This document shows, one piece after another, positions 26,178 through 34,950 of a stretch of 64,000 nucleotides of DNA. A program made the translations under genes and the position numbers. Each line of letters opens with the position of its first letter. The first letter of the stretch is position 1. Under the pieces are notes generated by a model. That model ran no database searches and was not told the origin of the DNA. It saw only the letters and a list, made by a program, of their open reading frames with translations. Source of the DNA: Oceanobacillus limi (GTDB lineage: Bacteria; Bacillota; Bacilli; Bacillales; Amphibacillaceae); the NCBI RefSeq assembly GCF_900111445.1, contig NZ_FOHE01000008.1:1-64000 (forward strand). The letters are read 5' to 3'.

Positions 26178-27389
26178 ATGAATTCAAAACCAAAAATTGT
26201 CGTCCTCGGAGCTGGTTATGCTGGAATGATGACGACAAAGAAATTGATGCAACAATTGCAACCAGAAGAAGCAGATATTGTATTAGTTAATAAGCATAAT
26301 TATCATTATCAGACAACGTGGTTACATGAAGTGGCAGCAGGTACAATTAATCACAATCAAGCGAGAATAATGATTCGCGATATTATTGATCCGAATCGAG
26401 TTCGCTTGATCTATGATTCAGTTGTTCGGGTAAATCGAGATGATCAACGAGTTGTGCTAGAAAATAGTGAAATTGATTATGATTATCTAGTTGTTTCACT
26501 TGGCTTTGAAACAAATACATTTGGAATCAAAGGAATGGATGAAAATGCATTTTTCATCCAAGATATAGATTCCTGTCAATTAATCCGCGAACATATCGAG
26601 TACCAATTTGCTCAATATAAAAACAGTGAAGCAAAAGAAGATCACAACCTAACCATTTTAGTCGGTGGTGGTGGTTTTACTGGAGTAGAGTTTGTGGGTG
26701 AATTAGCAGAAAAGGTACCACAGCTTTGTAAAAAATACGATATTGATCCAAATGTACCGAAAATTATTAATGTAGAAGCCTCTCCATCGATCTTACCGGG
26801 CTTTGATACGGATTTAGTTGCATATGCTAAAACTTCACTACAAGAACGAGGAGTAGAATTGCGAGAGGGAACAAAAATTCAAGCATGTACGGAAGAAGGA
26901 TTTATTGTAGGTGAAGGAAATGAGCTTATCAAAGCTGGTACTGTAGTATGGACTGGTGGTGTAACAGGTAATTCAGTACTAGCGGATTCTGGTTTTGAGT
27001 TGACAAAGGGAAAAGTGACTGTAAATAGTGATCTTCGTGCTCCTGGTGAAGAGAATATCTTTATACTAGGTGATTGTGCATGGGTAATGAATAAAAAAGA
27101 AGATCGTCCATATCCACCAACAGCTCAAGCTGCTATGCAACATGCAACTACATGTGCCAACAATTTGAAGGCATTGCTTCACCATCAGCCTTTAGAGCAA
27201 TTCGTTTTCAGTGATAAAGGAACGGTAGCATCACTGGGGGTAACAGATGCCATGGGTACTATTTTCGAAGGCACAAAATTATATGGTAAGCCAGCAGCTG
27301 CTATGAAAAAAGTAGTAGATAATCGTTATTTGTTCTTACTCGGCGGATTAAACCTATTTTTGAAAAAAGGCAAAGTACGTCCTTTTTAA
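26178..27389 (+). CDS. Type II NADH dehydrogenase (NDH-2)
   Basis: 403 residues with two Rossmann folds. The FAD site is IVVLGAGYAGMM near residue 8. The NAD(P)H site is ILVGGGGFTGVEFVGEL near 158-174. The quinone-associated region includes PPTAQAAMQHA, and FILGDCAW is the FAD-ribityl strand. The C-terminal 50 residues with LLGGLNLFLKKGKVRPF match the membrane-binding tail of NDH-2. It oxidises NADH and reduces menaquinone without proton pumping. Length and sequence agree with B. subtilis YumB/YjlD (Ndh). Start ATG 26178 follows AGGATGGAAAATGA. A 32-codon membrane gene follows 33 bases later and is probably co-transcribed. Confidence 0.94.
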   Translation: MNSKPKIVVLGAGYAGMMTTKKLMQQLQPEEADIVLVNKHNYHYQTTWLHEVAAGTINHNQARIMIRDIIDPNRVRLIYDSVVRVNRDDQRVVLENSEIDYDYLVVSLGFETNTFGIKGMDENAFFIQDIDSCQLIREHIEYQFAQYKNSEAKEDHNLTILVGGGGFTGVEFVGELAEKVPQLCKKYDIDPNVPKIINVEASPSILPGFDTDLVAYAKTSLQERGVELREGTKIQACTEEGFIVGEGNELIKAGTVVWTGGVTGNSVLADSGFELTKGKVTVNSDLRAPGEENIFILGDCAWVMNKKEDRPYPPTAQAAMQHATTCANNLKALLHHQPLEQFVFSDKGTVASLGVTDAMGTIFEGTKLYGKPAAAMKKVVDNRYLFLLGGLNLFLKKGKVRPF

Positions 27390-27422
27390 ACTAAATTAGT
27401 ACTCCAAAAGGGGGATTTATAT

Positions 27423-27521
27423 ATGAAACGAACTTTTTATTGGATCCTTGCTGTTCTAGCATCTTTAGTTGGGTATATGCTAGCTAGTAGAAGGATGGAA
27501 GATAAAAGAGACTTTCGATAA
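27423..27521 (+). CDS. 32-residue single-helix membrane protein downstream of NDH-2
   Basis: A short frame with a good start: GGGGGA about eight bases before ATG 27423. The peptide is MKRTFYWILAVLASLVGY plus MLASRRMEDKRDFR, a single membrane helix (5-22) with a charged tail. A terminator follows its stop, so the transcript covers it. Small membrane peptides often attach to respiratory enzymes; the position 33 bases after NDH-2 makes that plausible but unproven. I do not recognise it. Confidence 0.6.
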   Translation: MKRTFYWILAVLASLVGYMLASRRMEDKRDFR

Positions 27522-27529
27522 TAAAATTA

Positions 27530-27577
27530 AGCGTTGATTCCTGTTCATAAAAGGGATCAACGTTTTTATTTGCGTAA
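27530..27577 (+). terminator. Terminator of the NDH-2 transcript
   Basis: GCGTTGATxCC pairs with GGxATCAACGT, followed by TTTTTATTT. Confidence 0.85.
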
Positions 27578-27640
27578 ATTTTACATTTTGTACATGCTTT
27601 TTCATTTTTTGTAAATGACTAACTATGAGGAGGTGTTTAT

Positions 27641-28522
27641 ATGAGGATATTATTACTCTTAACCATTATGCTATTTGTGTTTTCACCAGAAGTGTTTGCT
27701 ACAACGCTAGTGATATCTGAAAAAAATATTAGCGAGACCATTGTCCGTGATCATTTCTCCAACCCAATTACGGATTCCTTTATCGATCATAACAAACTTG
27801 ACTTATTGGTTGAACGTATAGAAGAACAAGTGTATGAATCCCCGCAAAATGCTTATTTGACAGATACCGGGGAGATTATACCAGCAAAACCAGGGGTGAC
27901 GCTAGATAGAAGGTTACTATTACAACAGTTCTATCATTTTTATTATTCCAATGTGTCCTTTCAAATAAGAGTTCCGAAAAAAATAATATATCCCCGAGTG
28001 GACAGTGAATTATTATCTGAGATAACTACATATGAGTTAGCAAATTATACAACGTATTTTAAAAGTGGTAATGAGGAAAGATCTAACAATATTGCACTAG
28101 CCACAGAAGCTATTAATAATTCTGTAGTCTTCCCTGGAGAAAAATTTTCATTTAATAAGGTGGTTGGTAAGCGCACCAAAGAGAAAGGGTATATGCGTGC
28201 TCCAGTTATTGTAAAAGGAGAGTTATCGGAGGATATAGGTGGTGGCATCTGTCAAGTATCTTCCACATTGTTTAATGCAGTGAATTTAGAGGGGATAAAA
28301 ATAGTAGAACGGTACTCTCATAGTCGCAACGTACCATATGTTCCTCCTGGTAAGGATGCTACGGTGAGCTGGTGGGGACCGGATTTTGTATTTCTAAACG
28401 AGTATAACCATCCAATATTAATTCGAGCGACAGCGAAAAATGGGAGAGTAGCTATCCGTATTCTATCTTCCGAGTCGATTGAAAAAAAGAATAGTGACAA
28501 ATCGGAAGAAATTCAATCATAA
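27641..28522 (+). CDS. VanW family secreted protein
   Basis: 293 residues with a signal peptide (about 1-20, ending VFAT). A region of about 100 residues precedes the VanW domain (about 135-270): NNIALATEAINNSVVFPGEKFSFN, then GGGICQVSSTLFNA, and later ERYSHSRNVPYVPPGKDATV. These are hallmark motifs of the VanW/YoaR family, found near vancomycin-resistance and wall genes but of unknown activity. GICQVS contains the conserved Cys. Start ATG 27641 has GAGGAGGTG upstream. Monocistronic. Confidence 0.88.
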   Translation: MRILLLLTIMLFVFSPEVFATTLVISEKNISETIVRDHFSNPITDSFIDHNKLDLLVERIEEQVYESPQNAYLTDTGEIIPAKPGVTLDRRLLLQQFYHFYYSNVSFQIRVPKKIIYPRVDSELLSEITTYELANYTTYFKSGNEERSNNIALATEAINNSVVFPGEKFSFNKVVGKRTKEKGYMRAPVIVKGELSEDIGGGICQVSSTLFNAVNLEGIKIVERYSHSRNVPYVPPGKDATVSWWGPDFVFLNEYNHPILIRATAKNGRVAIRILSSESIEKKNSDKSEEIQS

Positions 28523-28563
28523 CTACGAATATAGGGTAAAACAAGTATAATTACGAATTTCTA

Positions 28564-28592
28564 TTGACATATTTTAATACTGGATATATTAT
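28564..28592 (+). promoter_or_regulatory. SigA-type promoter of the iron operon
   Basis: TTGACA (28564-28569), 17-base spacer, TATTAT (28587-28592). Transcription should begin near 28599, inside the Fur box. Confidence 0.78.
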
Positions 28593-28596
28593 AATT

Positions 28597-28615
28597 GATA
28601 AAGATTCTCATTATC
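28597..28615 (+). promoter_or_regulatory. Fur box
   Basis: GATAAAGATTCTCATTATC agrees with the 19-bp Fur consensus (GATAATGATAATCATTATC) at 16 positions. It overlaps the expected transcription start, the normal position for repression by iron-loaded Fur. Confidence 0.85.
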
Positions 28616-28633
28616 AATAAGGTGGTGAACGGT

Positions 28634-29215
28634 ATAAATTTAATAGATGCTATTCGGGGCAGACGTACCATACTTGATTATAAGCCCGATAAGATAAAAC
28701 GGGAATTACTAATGGAGATATTAACAAATGCTTCTTTTGCTCCAAACCATCATATGAAAGAACCATGGAAGCTAAAGATATATGAGGAAGATTCTCGGTC
28801 TAAATTCGGTGAAAAAGTAGTTGATAGTTACATAAGGTTAGGATTATTAAAAACGTTAAATGAAGGTAAATTAAAAAAAGCGCGTGAGGCATATGATCGA
28901 TTTTTTACTTCTGTACCACACCATATCCTTTTTTACATGGATAAAGAGGACAATGGTGGATATTTAGACGATGAAAATTTTGCGGCAATCTGTGCCTTTA
29001 TCCAGAACTTTCAACTACTAGCATGGGAAAAGGGCATTGGGACAATGTGGACTGCGAAAGAAACGCTACGTGACGAGGTATTTATTCGGGATGTTGGCTT
29101 ATCACCAAATGAACATCGGTTAGTAGCAGTTGTTCAGGTTGGTTATCCAAATAAAGTTCCAAAAGGTAAGGAAAGAACACCAATTCAAGAATCAATAGAA
29201 TGGATTCAAGCATAA
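28634..29215 (+). CDS. Nitroreductase-family flavoenzyme of the Fur-regulated operon, probable non-standard start
   Basis: About 193 residues of the FMN nitroreductase fold: NLIDAIRGRRTI at the start, ILTNASFAPNHHMKEPWKL, FAAICAFIQNFQLLAWEKGIGTMWT. The longest frame opens at TTG 28595, but that codon lies in the -10/Fur-box region before the likely transcription start. The only strong ribosome site (AAGGTGGTGA, 28619-28628) points to an AUA codon at 28634, where family members usually begin. A GTG at 28625 lies within that site. It is the first gene of an iron-siderophore uptake operon, so it may reduce ferric siderophore or flavin; that role is inference. Confidence 0.75.
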   Translation: MNLIDAIRGRRTILDYKPDKIKRELLMEILTNASFAPNHHMKEPWKLKIYEEDSRSKFGEKVVDSYIRLGLLKTLNEGKLKKAREAYDRFFTSVPHHILFYMDKEDNGGYLDDENFAAICAFIQNFQLLAWEKGIGTMWTAKETLRDEVFIRDVGLSPNEHRLVAVVQVGYPNKVPKGKERTPIQESIEWIQA

Positions 29216-29239
29216 ACAAACGAGATAGGAGACTATGAG

Positions 29240-30238
29240 ATGAGAAAAATATTAGCAATTACTATTTTTATAGCGCTAACATTACTAGTCGCTTGTGGTG
29301 GAGATGACGATGGGGAGAATCAAGCGCAAGATGGAAATAACTCAAATGAAGAACAACGTTCGGTAACAATAGAAGATGCGAATGGTGAGCAAACCATTAC
29401 TGGTACTCCAGAAAATATTGTTGTACTAGAATGGTCTTATGCAGAACATTTACTTTCGTTAGGTATTCAGCCTGCAGGGGTTGCAGACCTTGATGGTTTT
29501 CATCAATGGGTAAATATTGATGAAGAATTTGATGAAAGTGTAGAAGACGTTGGAACTCGACAAGAACCAAATTTAGAAGCGATTTCTCGTTTAAACCCAG
29601 ATTTGATTATAGCAGTAGATTTTAGACATGAACAATACCTGGATAGCTTAGAGGATATTGCTCCTGTTGTTACTTTTGCGCCATATGGCGAAGCAGCAAT
29701 AGAGGATCATTATCAAAACATGATTGATGAATTTAAAACGATTGCAACGATTATGGATCGTGAAAACGATGCAGATGAAGCTTTAGCTGATTTAGATTCG
29801 TTTATAGAGGAACAAAAACAACGTGTAGTAGATGCGGAACTTGAAGGTGCGAAATATTTATCGACGCAAGCATACACGGCACAAAACACACCAATCTTAA
29901 GGTTGTTCACAGATAATTCGATCGTAGCTCAAGTTATGGGGAAATTAGGATTTGAAAATGCATATGAATCTGATACAGTAGAGGTATATGGCTATAGTGA
30001 AGTGAACGTTGAAGCGTTACAGAATTTCCAGGAAGAAGATCTCCAGTTCTTATATATCGTTCAAGAAGATGATAATATTTTTGAAAATCAGTTAAAAGGA
30101 AATCCGGTATGGGAGAACCTGAGCTTCGTTGAACAAGGGAATACACATGCATTACCTGGTGATACTTGGACATTTGGTGGATTATTATCAGCGGAAGTAC
30201 TTGCCGAACAATTAGTCGATGCTATGGTAAATGAGTGA
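29240..30238 (+). CDS. Iron-siderophore ABC transporter substrate-binding lipoprotein
   Basis: 332 residues. A lipobox (LLVAC) at about 16-20 is followed by an acidic linker and a class III periplasmic-binding fold: ENIVVLEWSYAEHLLSLGI, QEPNLEAISRLNPDLIIAVDF, and GKLGFENAY. These match FecB/FhuD/YfiY-type ferric-siderophore receptors. It collects the ferric chelate outside the membrane and passes it to the permease encoded next. Start ATG 29240 has TAGGAG upstream. The gene overlaps the permease by eight bases. Fur-controlled through the box upstream of the nitroreductase. Confidence 0.92.
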   Translation: MRKILAITIFIALTLLVACGGDDDGENQAQDGNNSNEEQRSVTIEDANGEQTITGTPENIVVLEWSYAEHLLSLGIQPAGVADLDGFHQWVNIDEEFDESVEDVGTRQEPNLEAISRLNPDLIIAVDFRHEQYLDSLEDIAPVVTFAPYGEAAIEDHYQNMIDEFKTIATIMDRENDADEALADLDSFIEEQKQRVVDAELEGAKYLSTQAYTAQNTPILRLFTDNSIVAQVMGKLGFENAYESDTVEVYGYSEVNVEALQNFQEEDLQFLYIVQEDDNIFENQLKGNPVWENLSFVEQGNTHALPGDTWTFGGLLSAEVLAEQLVDAMVNE

Positions 30239-32264
30239 TTATATGAACATAAATTATAAAAATTTAATTGTTGCGGTTCTCACCTTTGGTGGTGGAACCG
30301 CGCTTTTATGCCTATTCACATTTATACATATAAATCAAGGAAATGTTACGATTTCGATTGATTTGGTTTGGAGTGCTATTTTCAACCCACAGGATATTAT
30401 GGAACATCACACGGTAAGATATCTTCGGCTCCCACGTGCTATGATGGGAGTTATTGCGGGAGGGGCGCTTGCAGTTGCAGGTGTTGTCTTACAAACTGTA
30501 ACAAAAAACCCTTTAGCTTCTGCTAGTACATTGGGAATTCATTCTGGAACCTATTTTTCAGTTGTTTTTGCTACTGTTTTATTTCCAAGTATGTTAATGG
30601 GGAACGGTATTGTCGTTGCATTTCTTGGAGGTCTTTTTACATTTTTAATTGTATTTATCCTATCTGGAGGTAACCAGGCATCGCCTGTACGAATGGTTTT
30701 AGCAGGAATGATTGTAACCTTCCTATTTTCTTCATTGACAAGTGTCTTACAAATCTTTTATGAAAATGAGACAGCAGGAATTTTTTTATGGGGGTCTGGC
30801 ACGCTCGTGCAAAATGATTGGAGCGGAGTACAATTTTCTTTTCCTGTCGTTGCAATTGGACTATTCATTTTACTAGCTATGTCGGTTAAATTAGATACGT
30901 TGACATTAGGTGATGATGTAGCAATTGCGCTTGGGCAGAATGTAAATCGAATAAAGTTTGTCTCTGTTATTTTTGCTGTACTCTTAACATCCGTTACGGT
31001 AAGTGTCGTTGGACCGATTGGTTTTGTGGGATTAGTTGCCCCACATATCATTAAACTAATTGGATACCGTAAACATTTCCCATTGATTATCGCATCTTTT
31101 ATATGGGGGGCGAATGTTCTATTACTGGCTGATATAATGGCTAGAATTATAGACCCTTCGTTTTCGGAACTTCCAGTTGGGGCAATAACTGCTCTAATTG
31201 GTGCACCATGGTTAATTTTTCTTGTGCTTCGAATGAGAAAACATAAGTATGGTTCCGAGAATACTGCGATCATAGCTGGTAAAACAACAATGAGATTACC
31301 ATTAAAGATCATTGTTCCGGTACTTCTATTTATTATTGCATGTACCATGTTTATCAGTATTGCTTCGGGAAATTACGGGTTTGAACCGATAGTGACCTTA
31401 CAGGCTTTAGTTGGGGAAAATGAATTCATGAAGAATTTAATTGTCGATCTTCGTTTCCCACGAACATTAGTTGCTTTTATAAGTGGGGTAATCTTGGCGG
31501 TAAGTGGTTTAATATTTCAAGGAGTACTTCGAAATCCATTGGCAGATCCTTCTGTTATTGGAATCACTTCTGGTGCCGGTGTTGGAGCATTATTAACCAT
31601 GTATGTAGTGGGTGTTTCTGCGATATGGATTCCTGTAGGAGCGATGATTGGAGCATTTGTCTTTTTCATGTTGGTTATGCTTCTAGCCATTCGTGCTAAA
31701 TTCCAACCGGCAATTTTAGCGTTGTTAGGGATTGGGGTTTCCGCATTTGGATCTGCAATTATACAAATATTAGTTGTCCAAGCTGATATGGGTGTTGCTT
31801 CTGCATTAACATGGCTTTCCGGAACAACTTATGCTAGAGGATGGTCAGAGTTATTCCAATACCTTATCTGGCCGGTCATTATTCTGTTGCCAATCGTTTT
31901 ATTGCAAATTAGCAGACTAGATACCTTGTCATTAGGGGATGAGGCAGCAATGGGCCTCGGTTTACAGGTAATGTCTACTCGATTTCAGCTTGCATTAATG
32001 GCCACTCTATTAGCAGCATTCAGTGTTGCTGCAGTTGGATCAATTGGATTTATCGGACTTATTGCGCCACATTTTGCTAGATTGTTAGTAGGTCCATCCA
32101 ATCAGCGACTATTTCCAGTTACGATGTTAATTGGTGGTTTGTTACTAATTGTTGCTGATGCTCTTAGTCGTACCCTATTAGCACCAAATGAAATCCCATC
32201 CGGCATTCTAGTAGCAATTATCGGTGCACCATATTTTTTATGGTTAATGAAGCGGAATGGATAG
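30231..32264 (+). CDS. Fused tandem iron-siderophore ABC permease (FhuB-like)
   Basis: 677 residues containing two complete FecCD domains: about 10-335 and 345-675. Each has roughly ten membrane helices, an RLPRAMMGVIAGGALAVAG-type start (second copy RFPRTLVAFISGVILAVSG) and a VGxIGFVGLxAPH motif where the ATPase docks. Most Bacillus systems use two separate subunits; the fused form as in FhuB is less common there. No ATPase gene follows; a shared FhuC/YusV-type ATPase elsewhere would be needed. The start is ATG 30231, overlapping the preceding gene, or ATG 30243. Confidence 0.93.
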   Translation: MSDYMNINYKNLIVAVLTFGGGTALLCLFTFIHINQGNVTISIDLVWSAIFNPQDIMEHHTVRYLRLPRAMMGVIAGGALAVAGVVLQTVTKNPLASASTLGIHSGTYFSVVFATVLFPSMLMGNGIVVAFLGGLFTFLIVFILSGGNQASPVRMVLAGMIVTFLFSSLTSVLQIFYENETAGIFLWGSGTLVQNDWSGVQFSFPVVAIGLFILLAMSVKLDTLTLGDDVAIALGQNVNRIKFVSVIFAVLLTSVTVSVVGPIGFVGLVAPHIIKLIGYRKHFPLIIASFIWGANVLLLADIMARIIDPSFSELPVGAITALIGAPWLIFLVLRMRKHKYGSENTAIIAGKTTMRLPLKIIVPVLLFIIACTMFISIASGNYGFEPIVTLQALVGENEFMKNLIVDLRFPRTLVAFISGVILAVSGLIFQGVLRNPLADPSVIGITSGAGVGALLTMYVVGVSAIWIPVGAMIGAFVFFMLVMLLAIRAKFQPAILALLGIGVSAFGSAIIQILVVQADMGVASALTWLSGTTYARGWSELFQYLIWPVIILLPIVLLQISRLDTLSLGDEAAMGLGLQVMSTRFQLALMATLLAAFSVAAVGSIGFIGLIAPHFARLLVGPSNQRLFPVTMLIGGLLLIVADALSRTLLAPNEIPSGILVAIIGAPYFLWLMKRNG

Positions 32265-32282
32265 TATTTATGGTTATATTAA

Positions 32283-32310
32283 AAAAGGACGCCTCAGACG
32301 GCGTCCCTTT
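32283..32310. terminator. Bidirectional terminator
   Basis: GGACGCC and GGCGTCC form a GC-rich stem, with A-rich and T-rich flanks, between the converging permease and YceI genes. Confidence 0.85.
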
Positions 32311-32316
32311 CTATCT

Positions 32317-32853
32317 TTACGCTTGTTTATGTGCTTCGATTTCGAAGTTGATTTTTACTTCTTCGCCAACTAATACGCCGCCAGTTTCTACTGCAACATT
32401 CCAAGTTAAACCAAAATCTTTACGATTAATTGTCGCTTCACCACTAAAACCAGCTACTTCATTTCCGCTCATTGGATCTTTACTTACTCCTTCTAATGTA
32501 ACATCAACCGTGACAGGGTTGGTTGTACCTCGGATTGTAAGATCTCCAGTTAGGTCAAAATTGTTATCTGATTTTTTCTTAATATCAGTAGCTACAAAGG
32601 TCATTTTTGGATGATTTTCTGCATCGAAAAAGTCAGCTGATTTTAAATGATTATCACGGTCTTCATTTCGTGTATTAATACTATCTAAATCAACAGTAAG
32701 TGCTACATTTGAATCAGTAAGGTTATCAAGGTCAGCTTCTATTTTTGCATCAAACTTCTCAAATGTTCCCTTCACTTTAGAAATCATCATGTGTTTTACT
32801 GAAAATCCTAATTCACTATGCGATGCGTCTACATTCCATACGGTTTTTGTCAT
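32317..32853 (-). CDS. YceI family lipid-binding-type protein (cytoplasmic)
   Basis: 178 residues of the YceI lipocalin-like fold: WNVDASHSELGFSVKHMMIS, then LDSINTRNEDRDNHLKSADFF, TGDLTIRGTTNPVTVDV, INRKDFGL and a final VKINFEIEA. Proteins of this family hold isoprenoid-like ligands in a beta barrel. No signal peptide is present, as in Bacillus members. Start ATG 32853 has GGAGGGG upstream. A strong promoter overlaps an inverted repeat, suggesting a repressor, perhaps of the MarR/DUF24 type responding to quinones or electrophiles (inference). Monocistronic. Confidence 0.92.
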   Translation of the reverse strand: MTKTVWNVDASHSELGFSVKHMMISKVKGTFEKFDAKIEADLDNLTDSNVALTVDLDSINTRNEDRDNHLKSADFFDAENHPKMTFVATDIKKKSDNNFDLTGDLTIRGTTNPVTVDVTLEGVSKDPMSGNEVAGFSGEATINRKDFGLTWNVAVETGGVLVGEEVKINFEIEAHKQA

Positions 32854-32887
32854 TGTTATTCCCCTCCAAATATAATTATTAATGAGT

Positions 32888-32935
32888 TACTTACTTTATG
32901 TTACTAAGTATATAATCATAATTTAAGAAAGTCAA
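32888..32935 (-). promoter_or_regulatory. YceI promoter with overlapping operator-like inverted repeat
   Basis: Minus strand: TTGACT (32935-32930), 17-base spacer, TATACT (32912-32907). TACTTA at 32888-32893 and TAAGTA at 32905-32910 make an 11-base-spaced inverted repeat across the -10 and start region, with further TTAGTAAC/TAAGTAAC direct repeats. Confidence 0.6.
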
Positions 32936-33078
32936 GGTATTCATTCGTAAGTTCTTTTACATGATGGAAAAAATTAACTAAAAATATTTCGGTTTTCTAA
33001 GTATTATTTCGTGAAAAATGTAGAATTTATTGTTATTATAGAAAATATACTGATATTTTTAAAAAAGGGAGAGGTTAC

Positions 33079-34869
33079 ATGCAAGGCACAAAAGAATATC
33101 GTCAGACATGGGACTTAGATACGATCTTCCCTGGTGGAAGCGAATCGAAGGAGTTCCAACAATTTCTTAATACGGTTCAGGATGAAATCAAAACGCTCGA
33201 ATCTGCAGTAGACGCGTTTGATCCAAATAATAAGGAAACAAGATCTTCCAACTTAGCTGATATAATTAGCAAGTTAGAAAGTACAATGAAAAAATTACGT
33301 GAATCTTTTGCATATATAAGTTGTTTAAGTGCACAGAATGTAAAAGACGCACAAGCAAACTTACTAGTCGGGAAACGCAGTGCATTAAAGGCGGAAATGG
33401 ATGCAGTTAAAACATCCTTTGATCAAAAACTAGTTGAAATTGAAGATAATGCTTGGCAAGAACTACTAAGTCAAGAACCATTCAGTGAATTATCTTACGT
33501 TTTAAATGAAACAAGGGATAAAGCAAAAGAATTACTTTCAGAGGATCAAGAAGTGCTTATTAATGATCTAGCTGTAGATGGTTATCACGCATGGGGTCAA
33601 ATGTATGAAACGATTGTAGGAAATATGACAGTTGATATCGAAGAAGATGGTGAAGTTAATTCGTATTCGGTTGGACAAGCTGCCAACAAACTAAGTAATC
33701 CTGATCGTAGCGTCCGCAAGCATGTGTTTGAACAAATCAGTAAGGCATGGTCAGATAATGCAGATCTATTTGGACAAACACTTAACCATTTAGCTGGGTT
33801 CCGTCTACAAAAGTATAAGCACCGTGGTTGGGAAAATGTATTAAAAGAACCATTAGCAATAAATCGCATGGAAGAAGCTACATTAAATGCAATGTGGACT
33901 GCAATTTCAAAGAACAAAAAGCATTTTGTTAAATTCCTAGATAAAAAAGCTGAACTATTAGGTTTAGATAAGTTAAACATGTATGATATTGGAGCGCCTA
34001 TTTCAAAATCGGTTAAAAAAACAGACTACACAGACGGTGCTAATTTTATCGTTGATCAATTCCGTGAATTTAGTCCGAAAATGGCTGATTTTGCGCAAAT
34101 GGCATTTGATAAAAGCTGGATTGAGGCAGAAGACCGCGCTGGTAAACGACCTGGTGGGTTCTGTACAAGCTTCCCACATAGTGAGCAAACACGTATATTC
34201 ATGACGTATTCTGGTACGACATCGAATATTTCGACACTTGCCCATGAATTAGGACATGCGTACCATCAACATGTGATGAATGATATTCATGGACTAAATC
34301 AAGGTTATGCAATGAACGTTGCCGAAACGGCATCAACATTTGCTGAAATGATTGTTGCTGATGCTTCAGTCAAAAGTGCACAAACAAAAGAAGAAAAACA
34401 AGCATTACTTGAAGACAAAATTGGCCGGAGTGTAGCATTCTTCATGAATATTCATGCACGATTCTTATTTGAAACTCGTTTCTATGAAGAACGTAAAAAT
34501 GGGTTAGTATCTGTTGATCGTTTGAATGAATTAATGGTGGAAGCGCAAAAAGAAGCATATAGTGAAGCACTAGGTGAGTATGATCCGAATTTCTGGTCAT
34601 CTAAATTACATTTCCATATTACTGGTGTACCTTTCTATAACTTCCCGTACACATTTGGATATTTATTTAGCCTTGGAATCTATGCACACGCAGTAGAAAA
34701 AGGCGGAAGCTTTGAGGATGACTATATTGCGTTATTACGTGATACTGGAAGCATGAAAGTAGAAGATCTTGCACAGAAACACCTAGGTGTGGACCTAACT
34801 AAACCAGAATTCTGGGAAAATGCAATCGCATTATGTGTGAAAGACGTTGAAGAATTTGTAGCGCTATAA
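33079..34869 (+). CDS. M3-family oligoendopeptidase (PepF-like)
   Basis: 596 residues. The zinc motif HELGH is at about 389-393 (LAHELGHAYHQH), with a downstream Glu in the ETASTFAEM helix as third ligand. The N-terminal PepF-like helical domain (about 1-190) and the C-terminal VPFYNFPYTFGYLFSLGIY stretch are typical of the second PepF/M3 subgroup. It is a cytoplasmic oligopeptide-cleaving enzyme. Start ATG 33079 has GGGAGAGG upstream. Monocistronic with a strong terminator. Confidence 0.94.
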   Translation: MQGTKEYRQTWDLDTIFPGGSESKEFQQFLNTVQDEIKTLESAVDAFDPNNKETRSSNLADIISKLESTMKKLRESFAYISCLSAQNVKDAQANLLVGKRSALKAEMDAVKTSFDQKLVEIEDNAWQELLSQEPFSELSYVLNETRDKAKELLSEDQEVLINDLAVDGYHAWGQMYETIVGNMTVDIEEDGEVNSYSVGQAANKLSNPDRSVRKHVFEQISKAWSDNADLFGQTLNHLAGFRLQKYKHRGWENVLKEPLAINRMEEATLNAMWTAISKNKKHFVKFLDKKAELLGLDKLNMYDIGAPISKSVKKTDYTDGANFIVDQFREFSPKMADFAQMAFDKSWIEAEDRAGKRPGGFCTSFPHSEQTRIFMTYSGTTSNISTLAHELGHAYHQHVMNDIHGLNQGYAMNVAETASTFAEMIVADASVKSAQTKEEKQALLEDKIGRSVAFFMNIHARFLFETRFYEERKNGLVSVDRLNELMVEAQKEAYSEALGEYDPNFWSSKLHFHITGVPFYNFPYTFGYLFSLGIYAHAVEKGGSFEDDYIALLRDTGSMKVEDLAQKHLGVDLTKPEFWENAIALCVKDVEEFVAL

Positions 34870-34881
34870 AAGCTAACATTG

Positions 34882-34919
34882 GCAACCTAATTTCATCTTT
34901 GAAATTAGGTTGCTTTTTT
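34882..34919 (+). terminator. Terminator of the M3 peptidase gene
   Basis: GCAACCTAATTTC and GAAATTAGGTTGC form a 13-bp stem with TTTTTT behind. Confidence 0.94.
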
Positions 34920-34950
34920 GTGGACGTTGGTTGTTAACACTGGGGTGAAG

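Noticed and set aside
30758-31348. 196-codon minus-strand frame inside the iron permease gene
   Set aside because: It is antisense to conserved transmembrane segments of the FecCD protein and has no own features.
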